Source of the DNA: Spirosoma foliorum | GTDB taxonomy: Bacteria; Bacteroidota; Bacteroidia; Cytophagales; Spirosomataceae | DNA length: 64,000 nucleotides | Assembly (NCBI RefSeq): GCF_014117325.1 | Contig: NZ_CP059732.1 | Coordinates: 3,733,001 to 3,797,000, forward strand | Direction of reading: 5' to 3' | Shown: piece by piece, positions 52,790 to 60,678 of the stretch | Layout of the letters: every line of letters begins with the position of its first letter | Numbering within the stretch: the stretch's first letter is position 1 | The notes under the pieces: model-generated | Database searches by the model: none | What the model was told of the DNA's origin: nothing | Seen by the model: the letters and a program-made list of their open reading frames with translations, nothing else | Made by a program: the position numbers and the translations under genes

Positions 52790-54442
52790 TTACTCGCTAA
52801 CTCGCTGGCAAAGAACATAATAGTTCGCATCGACAGTGAGTGTTTTAGTCCCATTGGCAGGCATCGTTTTCCACTGCGAAGTCGGTTGAATTTGTTTTAG
52901 TGGACCTGATTCACCCAGACAGATTTTCACGGGCATTGCAAATCCAGGTACACACTGGCTCCAGCGATACTGAATATCGGCTCCTACCAACCGGTATTCA
53001 AGTACAGGAATCCGAACGTCACGCAAATATTGATCGAACACAGGTTTCAGATTGGCACCCGTTTGCTGCGTCATGTATTGTTCAATTTGTGTGGTCGTAA
53101 CGGTCTGATGGTAGAAGGTTTTGTTCATATCCCGCAACAATTGGTGCCACTTGGCATCATTGCCCACGAGTTGCCGAATGGTGTGCAGCATATTACCCCC
53201 TTTGTAATACATATCGCTTGACCCTTCGTGGTTTACGTTGTAGACCCCAATAATCGGCTTATCATTTCGGATGTTGGCCCGACACCCGATTACGTAAGTC
53301 GCTCCGGCATCTTTCCCATAATAGTACTCTGTAAAGAGGCATTCCGAGTAGTTGGTAAAACTCTCGTGAATCCACATATCGGCTACGTCTTTATACGTAA
53401 TATTGTTGGCAAACCACTCATGGCCCGATTCATGAACGATGATAAAATCCCAGAGGAGCCCCCAGCCCGTACGCGAGAGATCCCGGCCCAGATAGCCATT
53501 CCGAAAACGGTTACCATAGGTTACTGAACTCTGGTGTTCCATACCCAGGTAAGGGGTTTCAACGAGCTTATAGCCATCTTCATAAAACGGATAGGGGCCA
53601 AACCAGTATTCAAACGCTTTGAGCATTTTAGGCACCTGCCGAAACTGATTTTTGGCAGAATCGGCATGCTCGGGCAAGGCGTAATAGTTTAGTGAAAGGG
53701 TGCCTTTTTCTCCCGGATAGGTTTCGTCCCAATGGACATAGCGGGCAATGTTCAGGTTGACGCCGTAGTTGTTGATCGGGTTCTTAACATACCAGTCGAA
53801 GGTTCGGGTATGATCTGGATTTGTTGTCGTTTTGATCAAACGACCGTTCGATACATCCATCAAATCTTCGGGAACCGTTACACTGATTGCCATCGAATCA
53901 GGCTCATCGTACATATGGTCTTTGCAGGGCCACCAAACGCTAGCTCCCAGTCCCTGACAAGCCGTGGCAATAAACCAGTTGCCTTCCTTATCGTGCGACC
54001 ACACCATGCCGCCATCCCAGGGCGGGCGCTTAGCTACTTTGGGTTTCCCGGCATAATAAACCGTTACGGATTCGTTCTGGCCAGGTTGCTGCTTTTTCGC
54101 CAGTGTTACGAAAAATGCGTTGCCATCCCGACGAAATTCGAGCGATTTCCCATCCTGCTCCACACGTTCAATGCTTAGCGGGCGTTGTAAGTCGACCTGC
54201 ATTATCTGGCTTGATTTCAGTACCCGATACCGAATTTCAGTAGAGCCTTTGAGGGTACTGTCGGTAGGTTGAACGCGCACCTTGAGGTGGTAAAATGTTA
54301 AATCCCACCACGATCGTTCAGGGGTTATAGAACCTCGTAACGTGTCGTCGTGGGTGAATTGATAACGTTGTGCAGAAGCCATACCGGGCAAAAGAAACAG
54401 GCTTATGGTCAACAATCGGATTATTATCACCTTAGTCGGCAT
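52790..54442 (-). CDS. M1-family zinc aminopeptidase, secreted
   Basis: With the start at 54442 the product has 550 residues and a signal peptide ending near GMASAQ; the upstream 15 residues of the open frame precede the signal and are not expected. An N-terminal beta domain (about 30-220) is followed by the catalytic domain with HESGHEWFAN (HExxH at about 337), then WIHESFTNYSE whose Glu is the third zinc ligand 18 residues on. YLGMEHQSSVTYGNRF corresponds to the substrate-binding GxMEN-like motif (here GMEHQ). It would release N-terminal amino acids in the periplasm, next to the S9 peptidase gene. Confidence 0.93.
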   Translation of the reverse strand: MPTKVIIIRLLTISLFLLPGMASAQRYQFTHDDTLRGSITPERSWWDLTFYHLKVRVQPTDSTLKGSTEIRYRVLKSSQIMQVDLQRPLSIERVEQDGKSLEFRRDGNAFFVTLAKKQQPGQNESVTVYYAGKPKVAKRPPWDGGMVWSHDKEGNWFIATACQGLGASVWWPCKDHMYDEPDSMAISVTVPEDLMDVSNGRLIKTTTNPDHTRTFDWYVKNPINNYGVNLNIARYVHWDETYPGEKGTLSLNYYALPEHADSAKNQFRQVPKMLKAFEYWFGPYPFYEDGYKLVETPYLGMEHQSSVTYGNRFRNGYLGRDLSRTGWGLLWDFIIVHESGHEWFANNITYKDVADMWIHESFTNYSECLFTEYYYGKDAGATYVIGCRANIRNDKPIIGVYNVNHEGSSDMYYKGGNMLHTIRQLVGNDAKWHQLLRDMNKTFYHQTVTTTQIEQYMTQQTGANLKPVFDQYLRDVRIPVLEYRLVGADIQYRWSQCVPGFAMPVKICLGESGPLKQIQPTSQWKTMPANGTKTLTVDANYYVLCQRVSE

Positions 54443-54480
54443 AGTGCAATGGATTGTAGCTTGGTGGTACGGCATACCGG

Positions 54481-54531
54481 CGGCCACGTCCGGGTATAAA
54501 GTAAGCGCTATTGTTCACCCGGACGTGGCCG
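54481..54531. terminator. Perfect 15-bp hairpin between two peptidase genes
   Basis: CGGCCACGTCCGGGT (54481-54495) pairs with ACCCGGACGTGGCCG (54517-54531), loop 21 bp. It lies just past the S9 peptidase stop codon on the minus strand. Confidence 0.75.
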
Positions 54532-54543
54532 TCCAGGCTACTT

Positions 54544-56745
54544 TTACCGTGGTCCGGGTGGGCAGTGAGTCCGTAAATAGTTTGTGTAGAGCGTTCTCAG
54601 ATGCTGTTGTGTTCCTTCTCCCTCTGAAATTCCGTGCGACCGGTTCGGATAGGGCATTACCTGGAATTGCTTGTTGTATTTAACCAGCTCATTAATCAAC
54701 AATTCCGCATTGTCATAATGCACGTTATCGTCGCCCGTACCGTGAATGTAAAGAAGATTTCCGCGTAAGTTTTTCGCATACGTCACCGGCGACCCGGCCA
54801 CGAAATCCTCCCGATTTTCCTGCGGCAACCCCATGTAGCGTTCTTGGTAAATATTGTCGTAAAATAACTGATTCCCAACGGCCGCTATGGAAATACCTGT
54901 TTTGTAAATCTCGGGGTATTGAAATAATAAGTGAAGGGTTGTTGACCCTCCCCCACTCCATCCCCAAACGGCCACGCGGCTGGTATCGATATAGGCGTGT
55001 TGCGAGAACAATTTCTTAGCCGCCATTGCCTGATCGCGGATATTGATCCGGCCTATTTGCCGATAAATCGACTTACGCCAGGCGGCCCCTTTCAGGTTGG
55101 GTGTTCCTCGGTTGTCGAGCGCTACATAGAGGTAGCCTGCATTAGCCATATCGCCCTGAAACAACCGATTCTGACCAATGGAAAACACGTCATTAACCGT
55201 GCTGGAAGCGGGTTCACCGTAGACGTAAAAAACAATGGGGTACTTTTTCGTGCTATCAAAATTCGTTGGTTTCGCCATCCAGCCATCTACCGTAACGCCA
55301 TCGTCTGTGGTCACTTTGAAGAAACTAACGTTGGATTTTGACACAGGTTTCATCCGTGTCGCAATGCTCTCAGACGCGTTGATTGGCTTATGATCAGGCA
55401 GAGTTATCCACTCCTGAACGGGTGGCGTCTGGTAATTCATGAATGAATGCTGTGCCAGCTTCCCATTGGGCGAAATCACGTAATTGTGCGTACCGTCCAA
55501 ACCAGCCGGGGTTAGTCGCTCAGCTTTTCCTTTCCCATCTAGCCGGGTTCGGTACAGGTAACGCTGGTTTGTGTTCTGGGGCGATGCAATAAAATAAATC
55601 TGTCCAGTAGCCTCGTCAATATGGCTAATCGATTCAATATCATACGAACCGGGCGTTAGTAGGACTTCATTTTTCCCATCGGTCGTCACCCGATAAATGT
55701 GCCGCCAGCCATCTTTTTCAGAAACCCACACAAAGGATTTCCCGCCATTGAGCCATTCTCCACCATTGGGATCGGTATTGTTCCGTTCCCTAACATCGAC
55801 CCAGGCTTTATCGGTTTCGGTATAAATCGGCGTAATCGATTGGGTAGCCGTGTTGCAAACAAATAGTTTACTTTCGTTCTGCTTCCGATTCAGTTGCTGA
55901 ATGAACAGGCTCGCGCTGTTAGGTATCCAATCCATCCGGTTCAAGTAGTGCTGTTGCGGATCGCCCGGAATGGCTAACCAAGTCGTGGCTCCTCCTGTTG
56001 CTGAAACAACGCCAATGCGGGTTGGCGATGGAGCCTCGCCTACTTTCGGGTACTCAACTGGTATAACGTGAGAGTATATCGAATCGGTGGTGTTCAACAT
56101 CAGGTAATCCCGAATTTTGGTCGCATCTATCTGCCAATAAGCAATTTGTTTGCTGTCAGGGCTCCAGCGAAATCCATCCCGACAACCAAACTCCTCTTCA
56201 TATACCCAGTCGAACGTACCGTTGATGCGTTTCCGAGTGCCGTCTGTTGTCAGTTGGGTTACCTGACCCGTTGCCACATCTTCTACAAACAGGTTGTGTT
56301 CACTGACATAACCTACAGTTGTGCCATTGGGCGATAACTTAGCGAACATCAATGACTGTGAAGGTCGATCCTTACCCACTTGTCGAACCTGCCCCGATGA
56401 GCGATTGACCAGATAATAATCACCACGGGTGTTGTAACGCCAGACACGAGCTGTGTTCGTAAAAATCAGCACATTGGCGCTATCGGGGGTAAACACAAAA
56501 TCAGAAATCGCCATGCGCTGCCCACTTCCGGGTGCGCGTAATTTATCCTGCGGAATTAATACGGTTTTATTCCCTGTCCGAATGTCGGTCTGGACAAGGT
56601 CTCCCTGCGTACTGGTAACATAAGCATTTCCATTAGCAGTCCAGTGCATTTGCCGACCGGGCACCTGCGCAGTTGATAGGCGAGTGCTCAGCAGTGTAAC
56701 AAGAATAAACAGGTTTCTGGGCGAAACAAAATAAGATAGGCTCAC
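54544..56745 (-). CDS. Dipeptidyl peptidase IV-like S9 family peptidase, secreted
   Basis: The 733-residue protein has a signal peptide ending near LSTAQVPG. A DPP IV N-terminal propeller spans about 60-450, with FDWVYEEEFGCRDGFRWSPD as the conserved double-Glu motif that binds the peptide N-terminus. The hydrolase domain follows (about 480-733): VAVWGWSGGGSTTLHLL (nucleophile Ser), GTGDDNVH (Asp) and NRSHGIS (His). It would cut dipeptides from proline-containing peptides. With the M1 and other S9 enzymes it suggests peptide use as a nutrient. Confidence 0.94.
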   Translation of the reverse strand: MSLSYFVSPRNLFILVTLLSTRLSTAQVPGRQMHWTANGNAYVTSTQGDLVQTDIRTGNKTVLIPQDKLRAPGSGQRMAISDFVFTPDSANVLIFTNTARVWRYNTRGDYYLVNRSSGQVRQVGKDRPSQSLMFAKLSPNGTTVGYVSEHNLFVEDVATGQVTQLTTDGTRKRINGTFDWVYEEEFGCRDGFRWSPDSKQIAYWQIDATKIRDYLMLNTTDSIYSHVIPVEYPKVGEAPSPTRIGVVSATGGATTWLAIPGDPQQHYLNRMDWIPNSASLFIQQLNRKQNESKLFVCNTATQSITPIYTETDKAWVDVRERNNTDPNGGEWLNGGKSFVWVSEKDGWRHIYRVTTDGKNEVLLTPGSYDIESISHIDEATGQIYFIASPQNTNQRYLYRTRLDGKGKAERLTPAGLDGTHNYVISPNGKLAQHSFMNYQTPPVQEWITLPDHKPINASESIATRMKPVSKSNVSFFKVTTDDGVTVDGWMAKPTNFDSTKKYPIVFYVYGEPASSTVNDVFSIGQNRLFQGDMANAGYLYVALDNRGTPNLKGAAWRKSIYRQIGRINIRDQAMAAKKLFSQHAYIDTSRVAVWGWSGGGSTTLHLLFQYPEIYKTGISIAAVGNQLFYDNIYQERYMGLPQENREDFVAGSPVTYAKNLRGNLLYIHGTGDDNVHYDNAELLINELVKYNKQFQVMPYPNRSHGISEGEGTQQHLRTLYTNYLRTHCPPGPR

Positions 56746-56812
56746 AGATGAAGTGTAGAGTTGGTATAAGTTACCATCAAAAATACAGCATTTTCCGAGT
56801 TCTCATAGTAGG

Positions 56813-56904
56813 TTTTTGTCATTCCGACGAAGGAGAAATCTTAACGTATCCTCACCCATCTGCTTGGGAATTTTAAGATTCCTCCTTCGTCGGAATGACA
56901 AAAA
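56813..56904. repeat. 32-bp inverted repeat, GTCATYYCGACG family, copy 2
   Basis: Arms 56813-56844 and 56873-56904 pair with one mismatch. It contains GTCATTCCGACGAAGGAG. It lies upstream of the DPP IV-like gene and near a CAAAAATA (minus TATTTTTG) box at 56778-56785. Confidence 0.88.
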
Positions 56905-56973
56905 ATAAGACAAACCATTAGCATCAACCCAATTAACCAAATAATTATCAGAAGCTTATCCAACAATCAACAG

Positions 56974-57014
56974 AAAAGCCGATTCTTACAGAAATTCTAT
57001 AAGAATCGGCTTTT
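56974..57014 (-). terminator. Intrinsic terminator of lgt
   Basis: AAAAGCCGATTCTTA (56974-56988) pairs perfectly with TAAGAATCGGCTTTT (57000-57014); loop 11 nt, with T-rich tails on either strand. It lies 24 bp after the lgt stop. Confidence 0.85.
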
Positions 57015-57037
57015 GTATGCGTGAGGACTGTCGGTAA

Positions 57038-57883
57038 CTACGATTCTATTTCTTTCGGCTCGTCTCGAGCGGGTATGACGACCGGACTTCGGTAACTCCG
57101 AACTATGAAGTAAACGCCCATAAGTACAGCTGGAATACTCAGAAGCTGACCTACGTTTAATGGCAGACTATCTTCAAACGGAACCTGATTTTCTTTCAGG
57201 TATTCGTAAAAGAAGCGGAGGCCAAAGACCCAGATCAGAAAAATACCCAACATACTACCGCGCGGGGTTAGCTCTTTCTTGCGATTCCAGAACCAAAGCA
57301 GAATGAAGAATAACACCAGACATGACAGCGATTCGTACAATTGGGCGGGGTGACGAGGGATTTTCGCGTACTCGTTGTTATTCATAAACACAAACGCCCA
57401 GGGCACATCGGTTGGACGCCCAACAATCTCGGAGTTCATCAGATTACCAAACCGAATGCAGGCTCCTGCCAATGCCACCACAATAACAATCCGGTCGGTC
57501 ACCCACAGAAAGGTCTGGTTGGTCCGCAGGCTTTCTTTCCGGCGCGAATAGAGCCACAGTCCTGTCAGAATCCCGATGGTTGCCCCGTGACTGGCCAATC
57601 CGGCAAATGGGGGAGTAATGACCGTTAAAGGATTATGCAATAGCACTTCGGGTTCATAAAAAAGGAAATGGCCAATCCGGGCCCCTAAAATGGTGGAGAC
57701 AACCATGTAAATCAGCAATGTATCGGTATCGGCAACGGGCTTATCTTCTTTTTTGAAAATGTAACCCATAATCTGCATGCCAATCAGGAACCCCAGTGCA
57801 AACAGTAACCCATACCAACGTACCGAAAACGAGCCAATGTGAAAAATTTCGGGATTGACTTCCCAAATAATGTATTGAAGCAT
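57038..57883 (-). CDS. lgt: Prolipoprotein diacylglyceryl transferase
   Basis: Lgt attaches diacylglycerol from phosphatidylglycerol to the Cys of prolipoproteins in the inner membrane, the first step of lipoprotein maturation. With the start at MLQYIIWEVNPEIFHIG the protein has 281 residues with seven membrane segments. RFGNLMNSEIVGRPTD is the Lgt signature and HPAQLYESLSC another conserved block. A frame to 57928 adds 15 residues encoded by the flanking repeat and is not expected. The window holds several lipoproteins, its substrates. It is divergent from yidD. Confidence 0.96.
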   Translation of the reverse strand: MLQYIIWEVNPEIFHIGSFSVRWYGLLFALGFLIGMQIMGYIFKKEDKPVADTDTLLIYMVVSTILGARIGHFLFYEPEVLLHNPLTVITPPFAGLASHGATIGILTGLWLYSRRKESLRTNQTFLWVTDRIVIVVALAGACIRFGNLMNSEIVGRPTDVPWAFVFMNNNEYAKIPRHPAQLYESLSCLVLFFILLWFWNRKKELTPRGSMLGIFLIWVFGLRFFYEYLKENQVPFEDSLPLNVGQLLSIPAVLMGVYFIVRSYRSPVVIPARDEPKEIES

Positions 57884-57899
57884 AAAATGAGTTAATACG

Positions 57900-57977
57900 T
57901 TTGAAGTTCGTCGTTTGAAGTTTAGCATTTATAGGTAGCATGACGAACCTCAAACTACAAACTGCAAACCTCAAACA
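57900..57977. repeat. Imperfect inverted repeat between lgt and yidD
   Basis: Left arm about 57900-57927 and right arm 57943-57977 share GTTTGAAGTT- and GACGAACC-type words. The arms are less well paired than the other spacer repeats. Confidence 0.6.
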
Positions 57978-58052
57978 GTAGATCAAATAACGATGATTGG
58001 CAAAGATACATATTGCGGGAAAGTTTTTGTCGGTTTTGCTGTTTATGCGTGT

Positions 58053-58265
58053 ATGATGAAATCAATTCTTATTGGACTGGTTAAGGTTTATCAAGCCATT
58101 GTGTCACCTTACTTTCCAAACGCCTGTCGGTACACGCCTACCTGTTCGCAATACACCATCGAAGCGATTGGCAAACATGGCGCCATTCGGGGTGGTTGGA
58201 TGGGCTTGAAACGGATCAGTCGTTGTCATCCCTGGGGTGGTCATGGCTATGATCCAGTACCGTAG
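58053..58265 (+). CDS. yidD: Membrane protein insertion efficiency factor YidD
   Basis: The 70-residue protein starts [22 protein letters not shown] (either ATG) and carries the YidD core: [15 protein letters not shown] with conserved Cys residues and [17 protein letters not shown] at the end. An upstream ATG at 57993 would add 20 residues without family character. YidD supports insertion of membrane proteins with YidC; yidC is not in the window. It is alone, with lgt divergent upstream and the GroES-like gene downstream. Confidence 0.93.
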   Translation: MMKSILIGLVKVYQAIVSPYFPNACRYTPTCSQYTIEAIGKHGAIRGGWMGLKRISRCHPWGGHGYDPVP

Positions 58266-58384
58266 ATTAGTCGGTAATCAAAAGCTGGCAGTCAGTAGTG
58301 GCTAACAGGCTATGACAATTTGGCCTGAATCGTTAACTCGCCCGATTTTTGACAAACGACTTTCGACTATTGACTGACACTATT

Positions 58385-58759
58385 ATGATTGGGATTACTG
58401 CCGATAATAAACTCAAACGCCTGATTGTTGTAGGCGACCGGGTATTGATTAAGCCTAAAGACCCCACCGACCGCACATTGAGCGGATTATACTTACCCCC
58501 GACTGTACAGGAAAAAGAACAGGTTCAGGCTGGCCACGTTATTAAAGTTGGACCGGGCTATCCGATTCCGTCGCCTATGGAAGACGAACCCTGGAAAGAA
58601 ACCGAAGAAAAAGTGAAATATATGCCACTTCAGGCTCAGGAAGGTGATGTTGCCCTTTACCTGCAACGCAATGCCATTGACCTGGAGTATGAAGGCGAAA
58701 AATATGTTATTGTGCCACAGGGTTCCATTCTGATGCTGGAACGGCTTGAGGATCTTTAA
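58385..58759 (+). CDS. Orphan GroES-family co-chaperone
   Basis: The 124-residue protein begins MIGITADNKLKRLIVVGDRVLI; an earlier ATG at 58349 is less likely. VVGDRVLIKPKDPTDRTLSGLYLPP and GHVIKVGPGYPIP are the GroES beta-barrel, and VPQGSILMLERLEDL is the usual C-terminal end. It has a longer central insertion (about 60-95, EDEPWKETEEKVKYMPLQAQEG) than the typical 95-residue GroES and lacks the usual mobile-loop sequence. No groEL is adjacent. A specialised or divergent co-chaperone is likely; a canonical groESL operon should exist elsewhere. Confidence 0.85.
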   Translation: MIGITADNKLKRLIVVGDRVLIKPKDPTDRTLSGLYLPPTVQEKEQVQAGHVIKVGPGYPIPSPMEDEPWKETEEKVKYMPLQAQEGDVALYLQRNAIDLEYEGEKYVIVPQGSILMLERLEDL

Positions 58760-58945
58760 CCAGGATTTTTTTGATTTGATTGACCGGCTATGATTTTGCT
58801 TTCTACGAAAGCTTAGTCCTAAGTGGGACTTATTTGCTTACCCCACCCCAACCCCTCCCCTGAAAACCAGGGGAGGGGCTAGAGAAGCCGACTCTATATC
58901 CTTCGAAAATCAAAGTCGGTCAGTCAAATCAAAAAAATCCCGGTT
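58760..58945. repeat. Composite repeat: T7-element inverted pair with a CCCCTCCCC hairpin
   Basis: CAGGATTTTTTTGATTTGAT (from 58761) recurs inverted at 58907-58945. Between them CCCCTCCCCTG (58852-58862) pairs with CAGGGGAGGGG (58868-58878). A second such composite lies at 59664-59936. Confidence 0.7.
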
Positions 58946-58949
58946 CAGA

Positions 58950-59663
58950 TTACTGCGCGTCCACCCATCGCAGCACGCTGGCAAATTCGGCCCAGGATTT
59001 GAGTTTAAGTTTTTGGTCGGCTATGTATTTGTCGATCTGATCGGCCTGTTGGGGAAACAGACTGATTAATGTCTTCTTGTTTGCCGTAACGGGTTTCAGT
59101 TCCCCATCCGTTACTTTCAGAAAATAGTTTTCAGCGGTTGGTTGCCCCTTCGGAAGCCAGACATAATACTCCTCCCGTTTACTATATTTTTTCTGTCCGT
59201 AATCAATGGACATCGCGTCTGTATTGCTTTTAACATTCGCATAGATGTACCGGACAAGCTTCGTTTTGCGTCCTTCGAAAAGTATCTGGTAAAAATCTGT
59301 GGCAGAACGTGTGCCAACGGCCGGAAAGCCTTTTTGAAAATGCAAGGTGTCGGGAGCTAGAATCACGAAAGCAGATACCTGATTAACGGGTGCCAGAATA
59401 CGATCGCCCTGCACATATTCTACCTCACCGGTTTGGGTATTATAGCGTAGCTTAGTAGGTACTCGCTTGTTGCCCAACATTATCCAGCCATTCTTTACTG
59501 TATCGCTCGGTATATAAGGCGAACCTTCTACCCCATGATAATTGGTAAATGTTGGTGCCGAAATTCGAACATTCTGGGCACTACTATAATCAACCTGAGC
59601 CTGAGCGAATGTTCCCGTCAGTACTGCCAGCGTAATGAGTCCAGCAAAAAATTGATTAGTCAT
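58950..59663 (-). CDS. Secreted hypothetical protein, paralogue of the next upstream gene
   Basis: The 237-residue protein has a signal peptide ending near FAQAQ. It shares long runs with the product of 59941-60669: EGSPYIPSDTVKNGW, RVPTKLRYNTQTGEVEYVQ, LHFQKGFPAVG and the C-terminal LFPQQADQIDKYIADQKLKLKSW in pieces. The pattern suggests one beta-rich domain with a helical C-terminus. No family name is known to me; the pair looks specific to Cytophagales. The two genes arose by tandem duplication and are separated by a composite repeat. Confidence 0.75.
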   Translation of the reverse strand: MTNQFFAGLITLAVLTGTFAQAQVDYSSAQNVRISAPTFTNYHGVEGSPYIPSDTVKNGWIMLGNKRVPTKLRYNTQTGEVEYVQGDRILAPVNQVSAFVILAPDTLHFQKGFPAVGTRSATDFYQILFEGRKTKLVRYIYANVKSNTDAMSIDYGQKKYSKREEYYVWLPKGQPTAENYFLKVTDGELKPVTANKKTLISLFPQQADQIDKYIADQKLKLKSWAEFASVLRWVDAQ

Positions 59664-59936
59664 AACCGGGATTTTTTTGATTTAACTGACTGACTTTGAT
59701 TTTGAAGCTGTTTGTATTTCCCTTATAAAATGAAAAATTAGGTTGCTTTCTTGTCATTTCGACGCAGGAGAAATCTCAAGTTCGATTAGTAGGTAGGTTT
59801 GAGATTTCTCCTGCGTCGAAATGACAAAAAAATCTATTTAGTTCTAAAAGTTAAAGCATGTTGGGCGAATGCCAACTAATAAAATCAAGGCTATTCAGTC
59901 AAATCAAAAAAATCCTGCGGGGCCGCCCATGCGGTT
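59664..59936. repeat. Composite repeat: T7-element pair enclosing a GTCATYYCGACG palindrome
   Basis: CCGGGATTTTTTTGATTTAA (from 59667) recurs inverted at 59881-59920. Inside is the perfect 29-bp repeat 59751-59779/59799-59827 (GTCATTTCGACGCAGGAGAA) and next to it GGGGCCGCCCATGCGGTT (59919-59936). Confidence 0.85.
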
Positions 59937-59940
59937 ATGA

Positions 59941-60669
59941 TTACAGCGTATCTAAAAACCGCAACACACTCGCGAAATCAGCCCAGGATTTGAGCTTGAG
60001 TTTCTTCTCTGTTAAATACCGATCGATCTGATCCGATTGCTGCGGGAACAAGCTCACCAGCGCCTTTTTACTAGCTACCACCGACTTCATTTCCCCATCA
60101 GACAATTTCTCAAAATAATTCTCGGCGGGTGGTTTTACGGCTGCCATCCAGACGTAATAGTCTTCCTGTTTCCGAAATCGCTCTTTACCATAATCATTCT
60201 GCATCTGATCCGTATTTGCTTTAATATCAGACCGGATATGCTTCACTAATTTAGCCTTACGCCCATTATACAGCAGCTGGTAAAATTCATTGGGCGTCCA
60301 CAGGCCGATTGCCGGAAACCCTTTCCGAAATAGCAGCGTATCGGCAGACAGAATAGTAAATTCGGAAACCGGGTTGATTGGCGTTACTACTCTATTATCC
60401 TGTATATATTCAACTTCTCCAGTCTGGCTATTATACCGTAGCTTGGTTGGCGTCCGCTTATTATTGATTACCAGCCACCCCTGCTGCACGGAGTCTGACG
60501 GCACATAAGGCGATCCTTCTATATTGGAATAGCGCGTTACGAGTGGGTCATATAATCGAATAGCCTGATTTGTATTCGACCCCGATGACGTTATACTCAG
60601 TTGCGCCTGTACATAGCCTCCTGTGACTAGCAGTAGACCAACCAGATAGAGATAGAATCGCTTTTGCAT
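59941..60669 (-). CDS. Secreted hypothetical protein, paralogue of the downstream gene
   Basis: The 242-residue protein has a signal peptide ending near YVQAQ. EGSPYVPSDSVQQGW, RTPTKLRYNSQTGEVEYIQ, RKGFPAIGLW and LFPQQSDQIDRYLTEKKLK align with the protein of 58950-59663, with many conservative changes. Expected location: periplasm or cell surface. No function can be named. It precedes its paralogue on the minus strand and starts 10 bp past the sialate O-acetylesterase stop codon, so it may share that transcript. Confidence 0.75.
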   Translation of the reverse strand: MQKRFYLYLVGLLLVTGGYVQAQLSITSSGSNTNQAIRLYDPLVTRYSNIEGSPYVPSDSVQQGWLVINNKRTPTKLRYNSQTGEVEYIQDNRVVTPINPVSEFTILSADTLLFRKGFPAIGLWTPNEFYQLLYNGRKAKLVKHIRSDIKANTDQMQNDYGKERFRKQEDYYVWMAAVKPPAENYFEKLSDGEMKSVVASKKALVSLFPQQSDQIDRYLTEKKLKLKSWADFASVLRFLDTL

Positions 60670-60678
60670 GTGTCCATA

